64,000 nucleotides of DNA from Pelagibacterium sediminicola (lineage in GTDB: Bacteria; Pseudomonadota; Alphaproteobacteria; Rhizobiales; Devosiaceae). Made by a program: the position numbers and the translations under genes. Position 1 is the stretch's first letter, and each line of letters begins with the position of its first letter. Below the pieces are notes generated by a model that was given only the letters and a program-made list of their open reading frames with translations, ran no database searches and had not been told where the DNA came from. The DNA is taken from contig NZ_QMEL01000003.1 in NCBI RefSeq assembly GCF_003390885.1, forward strand, positions 124,001-188,000, read 5' to 3'. This document shows positions 43,657 through 53,089 of the stretch, piece by piece.

Positions 43657-44073
43657 TCAGTGCTGCTCTACAAAGTGCGGGTTGTACATGATGCCCACGA
43701 CGTTGCCGAAGGGGTCGAGAACCGATGCGGTGACAAAACCGGACTCGCCCCGCTTCGTGATCGGATCGTGTTCGGTGGCGCCGAGCGCTTTCAACCGGGA
43801 CAGAGCGCTTTCGATATCATCGACGTGCCAGTACAGTATGGCGCCTCCCGGCCCTGTTCTCATGCCACCAGGAGCATATTTACTGTCGATGATACCGAAC
43901 TCATCGGCATCGTCTCCAACGCGGAACTCGATATAGGCGGGACGTTCGCGGCTCGGCATCTGGAAATAAGCTTCGATGCCGAAAAGTTCAGTGTACCAGT
44001 CACGGGCGGCGGTCACGTCATCGGCGAAGTAGTTGATGGTGGCCATGCCACGTAGAAAATGTTTATTTGCCAT
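43657..44073 (-). CDS. VOC-family (glyoxalase-like) protein
   Basis: 138-residue vicinal-oxygen-chelate protein with two beta-alpha-beta-beta-beta modules: INYFADDVTAARDWYTELFG, then ILYWHVDDIESALSRLKALGA and DPFGNVVGIMYNP. Possible functions include lyase, dioxygenase or antibiotic-binding protein; the metal ligands are incomplete, which fits the non-catalytic subgroup. ATG at 44073 with GGAG 8 nt before it. Divergent from the AraC gene by 38 nt. Confidence 0.85.
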   Translation of the reverse strand: MANKHFLRGMATINYFADDVTAARDWYTELFGIEAYFQMPSRERPAYIEFRVGDDADEFGIIDSKYAPGGMRTGPGGAILYWHVDDIESALSRLKALGATEHDPITKRGESGFVTASVLDPFGNVVGIMYNPHFVEQH

Positions 44074-44111
44074 TGGTTTACTCCACATGGTTTGTTCTCG
44101 ATGGAGAAATA

Positions 44112-44969
44112 ATGCCGCCAAAGGATCCCGGTGTATTTCAAAAACCCGCAGGGACTTATGATCCCCGTGGCCGCCTCGACCCTATAGGCTTTGATCGGCA
44201 TGTGCGCTTCCGCACGCGATTGCCCTGCGCGCCCCTGCGCCCGTTCCTGGATCATTTCTGGGTTATTGGCTGGGACGTTTCGGAAAATGGGTATCACTCG
44301 GTGGAACTCATGCATCGACCCTATGTCGACGTTTTTCTCTCCCTTGACTGGTCAGGCGTCCAGGGGACCTTTCGGGGCAAACGCGTTTATGAGGCTCAGG
44401 GAAGCGGTCGCATAATAGGTGCCCGATTTCTGCCTGGTGCCTTCGGGTCATTCTGGTCGGGTGAACTGGCAAACCTGCAGGATCAGCAATTGCCTCTCTC
44501 CGAGCTCTTTGAAGGCCTTGATCGGGCAGCTGTGGAGCAGCTGCTTGAACATGATGACGAAGTCGTCATGGATCGCCTTGAAGAACTGCTTTTGCTCAAG
44601 AAGCCGGCGCCGGACGCCAATATTGCTTTGGTCAATACGATCATTGCGGCAATCGAAGCCGATGACACTTTATCCACCGTGTCCGCTGTCGCCAACAGCT
44701 TTCGCTATAGCGAGCGCTGGATGCAGCAACTGTTTCGCACCTATGTCGGCATAGGACTTAAATGGTTCCTGCAGCGTCACAGGTTATTATTGGCCGCCGA
44801 ACGCATTCGCGGCAGCGATGCGCCGGACTGGGCCGGCATGGCCTACGACCTGGGCTATTCGAGCCAGCAACATTTTATCACCGATTTCCGCAAGGTTCTC
44901 GGCGAGACGCCGCTGCAGTACAGGGCCACAGCCTTACAACGACAATCGACGCAGACTGAGTGGGACTGA
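44112..44969 (+). CDS. AraC-family transcriptional regulator
   Basis: 285-residue regulator with an N-terminal DUF6597-like region (PLRPFLDHFWVIGWDVS) and a C-terminal AraC domain (FRYSERWMQQLFRTYVGIG; GMAYDLGYSSQQHFITDFRKVLGETP). Start ATG at 44112 after GGAG. It is divergent from the VOC gene, which may be its target. Confidence 0.85.
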   Translation: MPPKDPGVFQKPAGTYDPRGRLDPIGFDRHVRFRTRLPCAPLRPFLDHFWVIGWDVSENGYHSVELMHRPYVDVFLSLDWSGVQGTFRGKRVYEAQGSGRIIGARFLPGAFGSFWSGELANLQDQQLPLSELFEGLDRAAVEQLLEHDDEVVMDRLEELLLLKKPAPDANIALVNTIIAAIEADDTLSTVSAVANSFRYSERWMQQLFRTYVGIGLKWFLQRHRLLLAAERIRGSDAPDWAGMAYDLGYSSQQHFITDFRKVLGETPLQYRATALQRQSTQTEWD

Positions 44970-45059
44970 TCGCTGGCGAGAGATATGCGGACCGAGGTCA
45001 TTCAGGGACAACGGTAAACGAGATTGACGCAATAACCCGCTGCATCGGGAGGTGTAAAT

Positions 45060-45359
45060 ATGAAACGACTGGCAATCATCGCGGCAGCATCGTTTATCGC
45101 CACACCAGCGCTCGCCGTGCTCGCCTCACCCTATCAGCGCGCGGCCGAGTTCAATGCGGTCATTGAAGCCGCCCTGCCCGCCTTTGGCGTTCGTGTAATC
45201 GAGCAGGTCAACTTCGTTCATGTCGATGCGTATGAAGTTCGCTCGGCACGGTGTTCGTTGATGGTGGAGATCGTGGATTTGGCAGAAGAAGGCGAGCCAC
45301 TTACGATCGGGCGGCGGCAGTTCGAGGCTGTTGCCGGTGAGTTGGAATGTGAGAAATAG
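45060..45359 (+). CDS. Small secreted hypothetical protein
   Basis: 99-residue protein with a signal peptide (MKRLAIIAAASFIATPALA) and a mature part of about 80 residues holding two Cys (RSARCSLMVEIVD; ELECEK), possibly a disulfide. No family recognised. GGAGG 7 nt before the ATG. A similarly organised broken small ORF follows. Confidence 0.6.
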   Translation: MKRLAIIAAASFIATPALAVLASPYQRAAEFNAVIEAALPAFGVRVIEQVNFVHVDAYEVRSARCSLMVEIVDLAEEGEPLTIGRRQFEAVAGELECEK

Positions 45360-45383
45360 CCCGATATCGGGATGGGAGGGGAA

Positions 45384-45563
45384 ATGAAACAAGTTTTGCT
45401 GTTGGCCGCAATTGCGGCGTTCGCATCAAACGCCTACCCCATCTATTATCTCAAAAATTGAACTCTACGAACCGTCGTCGTTTGGTGCAGGACGCGGCCG
45501 CATTGCTCAATATCCTCTTCTGATGTTGAATGTCGTGTACGAACTCGAAGCGGACCCGACGCC
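45384..45563 (+). pseudogene. Possible frameshifted small secreted protein
   Basis: Good ribosome site (GGAGGGG) and an ATG at 45384 give a signal-peptide-like start (MKQVLLLAAIAAFASNA) that stops after 25 codons. Another frame then continues with SKIELYEPSSFGAGRGRIAQ towards the SMR gene. It looks like one small exported protein broken by a frameshift. Weak evidence. Confidence 0.3.
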
Positions 45564-45893
45564 TCAATGCGATGCCGATTGTGAGAACAGGTTCATCACC
45601 ACGACGCCACCAATGATCATGGCCATCCCCAGTATTGCCGGCGCGTCAAGTTTCTGTCCCTGAAAAATCCAGGCGACCGCTGAGATCAAAACGATTCCAA
45701 GCGCCGACCATATCGCGTAAGCGATACCAGTCGGAATTGTCCGCAAGGTCAGAGAAAGAAAGTAGAATGCTACGGCATACCCAATGACAGTGATGAGCCC
45801 GGGCACCACTTTTGTAAAGCCGTCGCTCTCTTTCATGAAGCTCGTAGCCACAACTTCAGATACGATCGCTACCGCGAGATACAGATAGTTCAT
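45564..45893 (-). CDS. Small multidrug resistance (SMR) efflux protein
   Basis: 109-residue four-helix pump of the EmrE/QacE type. The essential membrane Glu is present (VAIVSEVVATSFMK, Glu about residue 13), with GIAYAIWSALGIVLI in helix 3 and the end GGVVVMNLFS. Start ATG at 45893 with GGAG upstream. EmrE-type pumps export quaternary ammonium compounds by proton exchange. Confidence 0.9.
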   Translation of the reverse strand: MNYLYLAVAIVSEVVATSFMKESDGFTKVVPGLITVIGYAVAFYFLSLTLRTIPTGIAYAIWSALGIVLISAVAWIFQGQKLDAPAILGMAMIIGGVVVMNLFSQSASH

Positions 45894-46126
45894 TTTGCGC
45901 TCCATTATGGTCGGGAGCGCCGCCCTGCAACAAATACAAGACGTCCTCCCCGCGGGATCAGGTTGACGCCGTGGCGGAGAAGAACTCTTCATCAGGGCGC
46001 AGGGGATGCCAGCCTGCCACTCTATTTTCGGCAAGGAACCAGTATTCCAACCCGCCCGACTTGTCACGACGGCCCCAAGTGTTCCCCGGAGCCGCCATAG
46101 GTCATTCGTTTTGAGCTGGTGCAGAA

Positions 46127-47134
46127 CTACTGCTCAAGCGCGCCCTTGGCCTCTTCGATCCATCCGTCGAAGAGCTCTCGGTTAGCGGCAATCCATTCCT
46201 GGGCGTGCCGGCGCACGTCTTCTGCGCTGTTCTCACCCTCCTTCATGCGAACGTTCTGTTCGCCGACCGCATCAAGCGGTATCTCCATAACTTCAAAGAG
46301 ACGGTAGACATCGGGATTTTCATCAAGGAATGCCGAATTGCCTACCGGACGGATGTCGTTGGCCGGAAAGCCCATTTCACAAGGATCGGTGGCACAACCG
46401 ACGACGCCTTCAATTGCCGTGTGGCCTTCGAACTCCGACTGTCCTTCAGGAAGGGATGAGTAGGGAACTTCAAGCCATACTACATCCTTATCCGGCACCA
46501 GTTCCCCGAGAACCCAGTTGGGCGTCCACGTGTAAAAAAGGATTGGCTCCCCAGCTTCGTAGGCGGCTATGGCGTCCGCCATCGCCGGGTCATAAGCCGC
46601 GGTGATAAGGTCAATGTGCTCTTCGAGACTAAACTCGGTTATGTGATGATCGATCACAAGGCCGCAGTCCCATCCCGGCGGGCAAGCTACCATGTCGGCA
46701 ATACCGTCGCCGTTGCGGTCGAACAGGGCCGAAATTTCGGGATCGGCAAAATCGGCTAGCGACGTGATGCCGTATTCATCGGCGGTCTTCTTATCAACCA
46801 GGTAGCCTTCAAGTGCGCCGCCCCGGATCACATATCCGACCATATCGAGATTATCGAACATTGCGAAGCGGTCGTTGAACAGTGGGAACCACTCCATCAC
46901 CGAAAAGTCAGCGTCACGCTGACTGAGAGCCTGGTAACGAACAGCGTCATCGAGCGTGATGGGTTCGTTGACCGAATGCCCCAATTCGCGCAATGCAGCG
47001 ATATAGACTTCGGTGTCAAACCATCCAGAATCCCAAGTTCCCCGTGCGGGATTTATCTCTGCTGCCAGCCCGTAAGACGAGCTGAGGAGGAGCGCCGCTG
47101 TAGCAACGGCGCCAATACGTTTATTGATGTGCAT
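46127..47134 (-). CDS. proX: Glycine betaine/proline-type substrate-binding protein (ProX-like)
   Basis: 335-residue periplasmic binding protein of the OpuAC/ProX family with a signal peptide (residues 1-24). Seen: the WDSGWFDTEVYIAALRELG start of the mature fold, the CPPGWDC Cys pair, and Trp/Tyr residues that form the quaternary-amine cage. No ProV/ProW genes are nearby, so it is an orphan binding protein. It follows an isochorismatase-type hydrolase by 9 nt, suggesting a shared operon for uptake and use of a quaternary amine. Confidence 0.88.
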   Translation of the reverse strand: MHINKRIGAVATAALLLSSSYGLAAEINPARGTWDSGWFDTEVYIAALRELGHSVNEPITLDDAVRYQALSQRDADFSVMEWFPLFNDRFAMFDNLDMVGYVIRGGALEGYLVDKKTADEYGITSLADFADPEISALFDRNGDGIADMVACPPGWDCGLVIDHHITEFSLEEHIDLITAAYDPAMADAIAAYEAGEPILFYTWTPNWVLGELVPDKDVVWLEVPYSSLPEGQSEFEGHTAIEGVVGCATDPCEMGFPANDIRPVGNSAFLDENPDVYRLFEVMEIPLDAVGEQNVRMKEGENSAEDVRRHAQEWIAANRELFDGWIEEAKGALEQ

Positions 47135-47143
47135 GATGATCGC

Positions 47144-47809
47144 TTATATCTGGTCGTAAAGTTGGTCGATGGTGTCCGCTTCGAAAAGGAACTGGGACGG
47201 ATCCTTGAACACCCATCCTTGGTAGGCTTCCCCCCTCATCGATTTGACAGCCTGCTCGGCTGTGACGATCTCGCCGCCATAGAGCCAATTGGCCATGCTC
47301 AGAACGGCAGACTTGTGCATCGTCTGAGTGGCCGTCGTCATGGCATCCTTCACCAGCGTGACCTTATAGCCCTTCCAGACCGCATCGTTGACCGTGGTTT
47401 CCACACAGGCTTCGGTCCAGACGCCGATGACGATAAGGTTCTCGATATCCAAGCGCTGTAACACAGCTTCCAGCCGGGTGCCGAAAAATGCCGAATACCG
47501 GGTCTTGTCGACGATTATGTCGCCGTCTTTGGCCGCAACCTCAGGGCTGATTTGCGCTGAATCGCTACCCTCGATGCAATGGGTAGGCTCACCATTAGCT
47601 CCGGTCGCTTCGAAACGGAGCAGGTCGGATCCATCTTTAGCGTGCCAATGGCGCGTGTAGATGACTTGGATCCCTGTCGCTCGTGCCGCCTCGATCACTG
47701 TTTTTGAACGATCAATAACGCCCGAGTAGTCGAAAACCGGCCAAGCGCCTGCTGGCCGATTGGCTTCCTGCAGATCGATGACCAGCAGGGCCGTTTTTGT
47801 GTTAGTCAA
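47144..47809 (-). CDS. Isochorismatase-family cysteine hydrolase
   Basis: 221-residue cysteine hydrolase. The catalytic triad is visible: Asp in LLVIDLQEAN (about residue 12), Lys in IVDKTRYSAFFGT (about 102) and Cys in GVWTEACVETTVNDA (about 134). N-carbamoyl or nicotinamidase-like amide hydrolysis is likely. Its 9-nt gap to the ProX-like gene ties it to a transported amine or amide. Confidence 0.88.
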   Translation of the reverse strand: MTNTKTALLVIDLQEANRPAGAWPVFDYSGVIDRSKTVIEAARATGIQVIYTRHWHAKDGSDLLRFEATGANGEPTHCIEGSDSAQISPEVAAKDGDIIVDKTRYSAFFGTRLEAVLQRLDIENLIVIGVWTEACVETTVNDAVWKGYKVTLVKDAMTTATQTMHKSAVLSMANWLYGGEIVTAEQAVKSMRGEAYQGWVFKDPSQFLFEADTIDQLYDQI

Positions 47810-47968
47810 AAGTCAAAAGTCCTTCGTGTCGCCTTTCCCAAAAAATTCCGATGTTCTTACAGAGCGATGTTTACAGGGAGACGCTCATGCCCCAAGCCAC
47901 GACCGGGGAGGGAAACGCGTGGTGGCCTGCGGGACTTGTAACATTACGGCCCGGCATGTCAAAATTCG

Positions 47969-48103
47969 GAGGGTAGAGGCCCTGAGCGCAATCGCACGTT
48001 GGACGTGGTCGAAGCCATAGCGCGGGTGCTGGACGTCAAAGTCACTGACCTGCTGGGTGGGAGGAACGTCCGCGTTACGGACCTTCCAAAAGTTGCCTCA
48101 TAG
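47969..48103 (+). pseudogene. C-terminal remnant of an XRE-family regulator
   Basis: The frame ending at 48103 reads NRTLDVVEAIARVLDVKVTDLLGG, the standard C-terminal half of a Cro/CI HTH domain. No matching recognition helix precedes it, so only the tail survives. The rest of 47810-48246 has no supportable gene. Confidence 0.5.
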
Positions 48104-48246
48104 CTCCCACCTCGTGGCTCGCGGGTTCGGTCTTCCCGGACTTTCGGGCGCCTACCGGCAGCCGAAACTCTTTAGGTTTGCAGCCGTCAGCTTTGATTTA
48201 GTACGGCGACAAAGCAGACTTACAAAACACGTGCGGGTTGGCCATC

Positions 48247-48873
48247 GTGAAAGAGATCTTTGTTGTCACACATACTGAGGCCAGCCATCACTTGGAAAAT
48301 AGAGTTGGGGGTTGGTACGATAGCGATTTAACTGATCGCGGCTTGCAGGAGGCAGAGGCTGTCGCCGAATGCCTGGCATCCTTGATCGGTTCGGCGGAAC
48401 TCGAACTCTACAGTTCTGATCTGCGCCGTGCGACCCAAACTGCGGCCGCAATCGCAAAACGTTTAGGCCAGCCAGTACATGAGACGTCCGCCCTGCGGGA
48501 AATCAGCTACGGCGTTGCAGATGGCAAATCGCAACACTGGCTCGATGCACGCTATACCCCTGCGCCGGACGATAATCGGCTAGACTATGATTGTGGCATT
48601 GAAGGCGCGGAGACGCGGCGCGACGTCGCAAAGCGAGTGTTTCCCTTCATCGATGAAGTTATAGAACGCCGTTGTGAGAAACAGATTATCGTGACACACG
48701 GCTTTACGCTGAGCATGGTCGTTGCGGCATGGATGAAAATCCCCATCGACGCAGCAGGCTTTGTCGCCTTTCCCGTCAAATCCGGAAGCATAACGCGGCT
48801 TCGCCAGGATAATTTTTTTCGCAATCGAGCTGTTCTCTCCATAGGCGACAGGACACATCTTTCCCCAATCTGA
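48247..48873 (+). CDS. Histidine phosphatase family protein with altered RHG motif
   Basis: 208-residue protein with the branch-1 histidine phosphatase fold. The usual RHG is THT (VVTHTEASHH), keeping the phospho-accepting His but losing the phosphate-binding Arg. The other pocket residues are intact (SSDLRRATQTA, EISYGVADG and the second His in IVTHGFTLS). GTG 48247 puts the first strand at the start; a TTG at 48238 is an alternative. Probable small-molecule phosphatase of a variant subfamily. Confidence 0.8.
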   Translation: MKEIFVVTHTEASHHLENRVGGWYDSDLTDRGLQEAEAVAECLASLIGSAELELYSSDLRRATQTAAAIAKRLGQPVHETSALREISYGVADGKSQHWLDARYTPAPDDNRLDYDCGIEGAETRRDVAKRVFPFIDEVIERRCEKQIIVTHGFTLSMVVAAWMKIPIDAAGFVAFPVKSGSITRLRQDNFFRNRAVLSIGDRTHLSPI

Positions 48874-48910
48874 TCGCTGCGGCTGATCACGACAACAAAG
48901 TGGCTCATAC

Positions 48911-48940
48911 GGAGTGGGAAACGGACTAGCAGGTTTCGGC
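48911..48940. repeat. Left copy of an imperfect direct repeat around the Hachiman block
   Basis: This 30-bp segment matches 54111-54140 at 24 of 30 positions in the same orientation (GTGGRAAACGGACT core, then GGTTTYGGC). The pair brackets hamAB and the integrase, a candidate attachment-site duplication. Confidence 0.4.
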
Positions 48941-49068
48941 TGGTTTCTTCGGGAAAGCTGCCGTTCAGCTGGTCAGCGAGCTTCGGCGGCAACGCGCCCC
49001 ATTCGGGCCGTTCACGCTGCACTGGCCACATCCTGAAAGCGGCCGTTCGGCAAGCGGTGCTTCGATAT

Positions 49069-52000
49069 CTATGATGGCGCAACTTGGGCACCGGCAATCC
49101 TGTCGACGGCCGCGTCCCATGTCTCGCCCGGTGAAGCGGCCTTGAGATGCGGAAGGATAGCTGCAAGCCGCTCGTGAACCTGCCTGCGAGATGGCCGCTC
49201 CGCACGAAGAGAAAAGCCAAGGGCTATCAAATCGACGCTTTCGAATCCTAAACGGATGCATGCGCCGAGCTTCGCCAATCCGGCCGACAACTCCTGACTG
49301 CCATCCACTTTAAGCGCATGCCTATTCTGGATGAGGAATGCTGGGATGCCGAAAAGATAGGCTAGATCGGGTATTACGCGCAGGGCAAATTTTCTCGCAT
49401 CCAGGCAGGTTTTCAGCCTGTCTGCATCGGTCCCGAGCGACAACTGCAATTCTGAAAGCGGCTTCCCTGCGAGCCAAAGGGTCGTCAACTTCTGGAGGAT
49501 CGGGACAGCAATTTTGGCGCGGTCGGTCGGGTCCTTGATCTTATTGATAGCGCTTCCAAGCAAATCGTCGACGTTCGTCGGCCGGAGCATCTGATCAAAT
49601 AGATCCGGATTCTTAGCCATCCAGTCGAAGAACCAAGAGGTCCACTCGAGAACGGTTCTGGTCTCATCGCCCTTGATCTCTGCGGAAAGCCTACTGACCA
49701 CGGCGAGCGAAACTCCCAGTTTCGCAGATACCTGATGCTCTGCGATTTCCTCGTCCGACTCGGGCGCTTGACCATTGTAGAATTGGACTGCCGCGTCGAT
49801 CCGCTCCTTCAGCCAGTCTTCGCGGCCCTTTTTCTTGACCTGATAGGCGACGAGTGACTTGCTAAGAGACTTCTCGATATCCGCGCTCGCCAATCTCGCA
49901 ATAGCGTACCTCTCAAGTGCGTCGTCTGCAGCTGCCTTGGCATGAACCCGATCAAGGACTGCGGTCAGCGGATCGTCGATTTCCAGACATTGGTCAGATT
50001 GGCCGAATATTTTCTGCAGCGTGGTCCAGTGCGCGCCGATCGTCGCATCCTTGAGGTCTATCCCTACAACCTTGCCCGGAACCACGAGCACGATGCCATT
50101 CGCATTCTGACCAGCGCGCCCGGCACGCCCTGCGGCATTCAACAGCTCCTGCGCTTCCAGCACCTCCCGCCGGTTGGCCTCAGCTTCGAAGCGGCTGTCC
50201 TCTGCGATAATCACAAGTTCGCTCGGGAAATTCATTCCCTGAGCAACGGTAGATGTCGCCACCATCACCGTCGCTCCGTCCGACCGCTGGTACAGGGACT
50301 CGCACAGCTGCCGCTCTTCCGGAAGCAGCAACCCGTGATGCACCACACACTTCGAAGTGAGGTGATCGTCCGCGATATCCAGATAACTGTACGATCCGTC
50401 ACCGAGCTCTAGCGCGGTAATCGCCATCCACGACCGCTCTTCATCGGTCAGTTTGATTGCCACTTTCCCCAGTGCTTCAGAAATGCGGTTCTTGTTTGCA
50501 AACGCATTCGGGATCGTTTGGAAGAATACGAGTGTCTTGAGATCGCTGTGGGCTGCCGCGCTCGCTATGGCCGACGAAACTACCCCTGCGTTCGGCGTCA
50601 GGCTCCAGTATGGACTGGCACCAAGCGTTACCCGATCATCGAGTAATTTGACCAGCGAGTAGTCCGCTGCTTTTCTCGTCGCCCAGGTCTGCTGAAGTCC
50701 GAAAAACCCCAAGGCTTCCGTCTGCAGTGCGGCCTTGTCCTTCACCGATGGCGTCGCCGTCTGACCTCGCATGCGGGAAGCACGCAGTCCGTCCGTCAGG
50801 CTCGCTATTTCCGCCTGCGGGTAGACGACGCTTCCACGTAGTTGCCGAGTCGGCTTCCACGCCAAATCCAACTTGAGACATTGACGACCGGTGAGCTCAC
50901 TGACCCATCCGGCAATCTCATCCGTATTCTTCATCATGGCGGACAGCAGCAGCATGCTCGCTTCGGGCACCCGCGCGCCGAAATTGAGGACGCACAACAT
51001 TGCGTCCAGAGCACGCCGGCTGTCGGATAGGTCCCTCGCGTGCAAGAGGTGGCACTCGTCGAACACCAGCAGTCCCACGCCGTCAAAGACCTCCGGTTCA
51101 ATGCTCATTTGAGCCAGACACGACTCTGGCGTCATGACGAAAATCTGGGGGAGTTCGTCCTCATCGCTCAGGAAACCGACTTCATCGAATCGCTCCTGGC
51201 CGACCTTGGTCCTTTTGAACGCCCGCCTCAGTGCCCATGTGGTCTGGCCGACAAGCGCGTTGGTCGGCGCGAGAAAAATCACCTTCTTGTCGGCGAGTAG
51301 GGTCGCGTTGATCTTCAGTTCAGCCAGCGTCGATTTACCTGCGCCAGTAGGAAAGCTTACGGCTGCGGACATATAGATTTCCAGGTATCCGGCATCAACG
51401 GCCTGACGGTGGTTGCGCCAGAGATACGGTCTGGTTCTGGCTACCCGTTTCATCGCCCGGAGCCATTTAACGCTGTCCACGCCGCTCGGTGGCGATATCC
51501 TCGCGACCGCGCTTTCCCCGAGATCACCGGCGACGGCGAGAAGCAGCGAGGCGAGATGGTACGGCCCTGAGTACATGCCAATCTCGGAGTATTCCCATGC
51601 GGGGGCCTCACCAGTTCTTTCCGGAAGCGCCAGGGCCATCACTCGGCGGAAGGTGGCAGCACTACGCCCTGACTCCGTCCCATCGAGAGCCAACAGCTCA
51701 GAAGCCAATTCGCGAATACCGCGCAGTAATTCGTAGTAGAGTGCGGCCGATGCGGCCTCCGTCCTGCTGTCGACTTCCCGCACGGCGTCACGAGACGGCA
51801 TCGCAGCTTCGGTAATCGCGACAAGACTGCCTTCCGCAAGAGACTGGATTGCGGAGATGAGGCTAGTCTCAATCAGAGATGAATTTTCGGCGTCGAACAT
51901 GCCGGCGATCTCGCTCGCGTCGGCAGGCGCCTCGGCAATCAGGAAAAGAAGGACCGCAGCAAGATCGGTCGAGATGCTCTCTGCGCCAAGGTATGTTCGT

Positions 52001-52317
52001 GGACGGTCACCCGCCTGCATCGCCCCCGCATTGAAACACAATTGGTGGGCAGACCCTGCTACGAACGCAGCAGCAGCCCTGTTTTTCCGTTCAGGGGAGA
52101 CGCTGACCAGCGCCTCATTGGCGAGCGCAAGACGCTGCATATCCCGGAACAGCGCGGCAATTTCTTCGTCCTGCCGAAGCGACCCTTCGCGAAGTCGGAC
52201 ACGAGCCGCGGCGATCTTCGCAAAGGCCTCCGTAAGCGTTTCGGGGAGTCGCTCGGTATCAAGCCCGTCGAAACGAGGTGCTGCACGGATCAGCGACGCG
52301 GTTTCCTGATCATACAT
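49069..52317 (-). CDS. hamB: Hachiman anti-phage system helicase HamB
   Basis: 1082-residue superfamily 2 helicase. Motif I is SFPTGAGKSTLAEL, motif II is VFDECHLLHA, motif III is LLSAMMKN, and the motif V-VI region has AQGMNFPSE and AAGRAGRAGQNANG. The long helical C-terminal part is typical of HamB. In Hachiman, HamB is a helicase that senses damaged or phage DNA and controls the HamA nuclease. Start ATG at 52317 overlaps the hamA stop by 8 nt. All helicase motifs look intact, so the system is probably active. Confidence 0.9.
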   Translation of the reverse strand: MYDQETASLIRAAPRFDGLDTERLPETLTEAFAKIAAARVRLREGSLRQDEEIAALFRDMQRLALANEALVSVSPERKNRAAAAFVAGSAHQLCFNAGAMQAGDRPRTYLGAESISTDLAAVLLFLIAEAPADASEIAGMFDAENSSLIETSLISAIQSLAEGSLVAITEAAMPSRDAVREVDSRTEAASAALYYELLRGIRELASELLALDGTESGRSAATFRRVMALALPERTGEAPAWEYSEIGMYSGPYHLASLLLAVAGDLGESAVARISPPSGVDSVKWLRAMKRVARTRPYLWRNHRQAVDAGYLEIYMSAAVSFPTGAGKSTLAELKINATLLADKKVIFLAPTNALVGQTTWALRRAFKRTKVGQERFDEVGFLSDEDELPQIFVMTPESCLAQMSIEPEVFDGVGLLVFDECHLLHARDLSDSRRALDAMLCVLNFGARVPEASMLLLSAMMKNTDEIAGWVSELTGRQCLKLDLAWKPTRQLRGSVVYPQAEIASLTDGLRASRMRGQTATPSVKDKAALQTEALGFFGLQQTWATRKAADYSLVKLLDDRVTLGASPYWSLTPNAGVVSSAIASAAAHSDLKTLVFFQTIPNAFANKNRISEALGKVAIKLTDEERSWMAITALELGDGSYSYLDIADDHLTSKCVVHHGLLLPEERQLCESLYQRSDGATVMVATSTVAQGMNFPSELVIIAEDSRFEAEANRREVLEAQELLNAAGRAGRAGQNANGIVLVVPGKVVGIDLKDATIGAHWTTLQKIFGQSDQCLEIDDPLTAVLDRVHAKAAADDALERYAIARLASADIEKSLSKSLVAYQVKKKGREDWLKERIDAAVQFYNGQAPESDEEIAEHQVSAKLGVSLAVVSRLSAEIKGDETRTVLEWTSWFFDWMAKNPDLFDQMLRPTNVDDLLGSAINKIKDPTDRAKIAVPILQKLTTLWLAGKPLSELQLSLGTDADRLKTCLDARKFALRVIPDLAYLFGIPAFLIQNRHALKVDGSQELSAGLAKLGACIRLGFESVDLIALGFSLRAERPSRRQVHERLAAILPHLKAASPGETWDAAVDRIAGAQVAPS

Positions 52318-53089
52318 CAGCGGTCGCCAGTTCCTCGGCATAGGCAATAGCCTTGTCGGCTATCCCCGCCATCCAATTCCTCACATCCTTGACCGGCAGG
52401 GCCTCTGCGCGCCTGCGCTCGATCTCTCCGGGCACGACGTCGGCATATCCTCTGAAAGTTTTCTCGAGATCTTCTCCGTCCTCGGTTGTGATCGACACCC
52501 GGTAACTCCTTGCGTCCTTCCACACGATCTGCTCGACGGCATTGTCGATATTTGCATCGGGGTGGAGCCGTAAGAGGCCGATCAGTTCGGAAAGGAGCTG
52601 ATGATCGCGTTCGGCTTTCTCGAGACTTCTAAATTCCGGCCAGACTTTGCCCGTGATCATCTTGCGGGCGTTCTCCGTCGCCTTTTCCTCGCAGACCACC
52701 ATGAAGTTCACTAGCTTGGTGTCGGGGTTCAGCTTCACATGAATCCCATCAAAACCCTTATGGGCATGGATCATGTGTGGCTCACGGATCAGCGAGGTTC
52801 TGTTCTGCAGGTGCGCGGCGATCCATGACATGACCTGAAACATCCAGCCATCCCGATGATAAGGGTCATCGGGGTTTACTGCGGTCAAAAGTTCAATGGC
52901 GCCGGCGAGCATGTTCTCTTGCGCCTTCGGTCCCGCAAACCCGGTTTCTTTCAGGATTCGTTCCACGAAGTAGCTCTGCCCCAGTGCGACTCGCGCAATC
53001 AACCGGGCTAGGTCATCGTCGTCAACGACCTTCCAACTGCTTCCGGACCATACCGGATCGCCTTTAATATCGGTAAATTCGAGCGGCAT
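52310..53089 (-). CDS. hamA: Hachiman anti-phage system nuclease HamA (DUF1837)
   Basis: 259-residue DUF1837 protein, the PD-(D/E)xK-like effector of Hachiman. The nuclease residues are visible in KGFDGIHVKLN (Asp) and VVCEEKATENARKMI (Glu-x-Lys type). It probably degrades DNA when released by HamB, causing abortive infection. It is upstream of and overlaps hamB, the canonical gene order. Start ATG at 53089. The 315 nt to the divergent integrase hold no gene. Confidence 0.9.
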   Translation of the reverse strand: MPLEFTDIKGDPVWSGSSWKVVDDDDLARLIARVALGQSYFVERILKETGFAGPKAQENMLAGAIELLTAVNPDDPYHRDGWMFQVMSWIAAHLQNRTSLIREPHMIHAHKGFDGIHVKLNPDTKLVNFMVVCEEKATENARKMITGKVWPEFRSLEKAERDHQLLSELIGLLRLHPDANIDNAVEQIVWKDARSYRVSITTEDGEDLEKTFRGYADVVPGEIERRRAEALPVKDVRNWMAGIADKAIAYAEELATADV

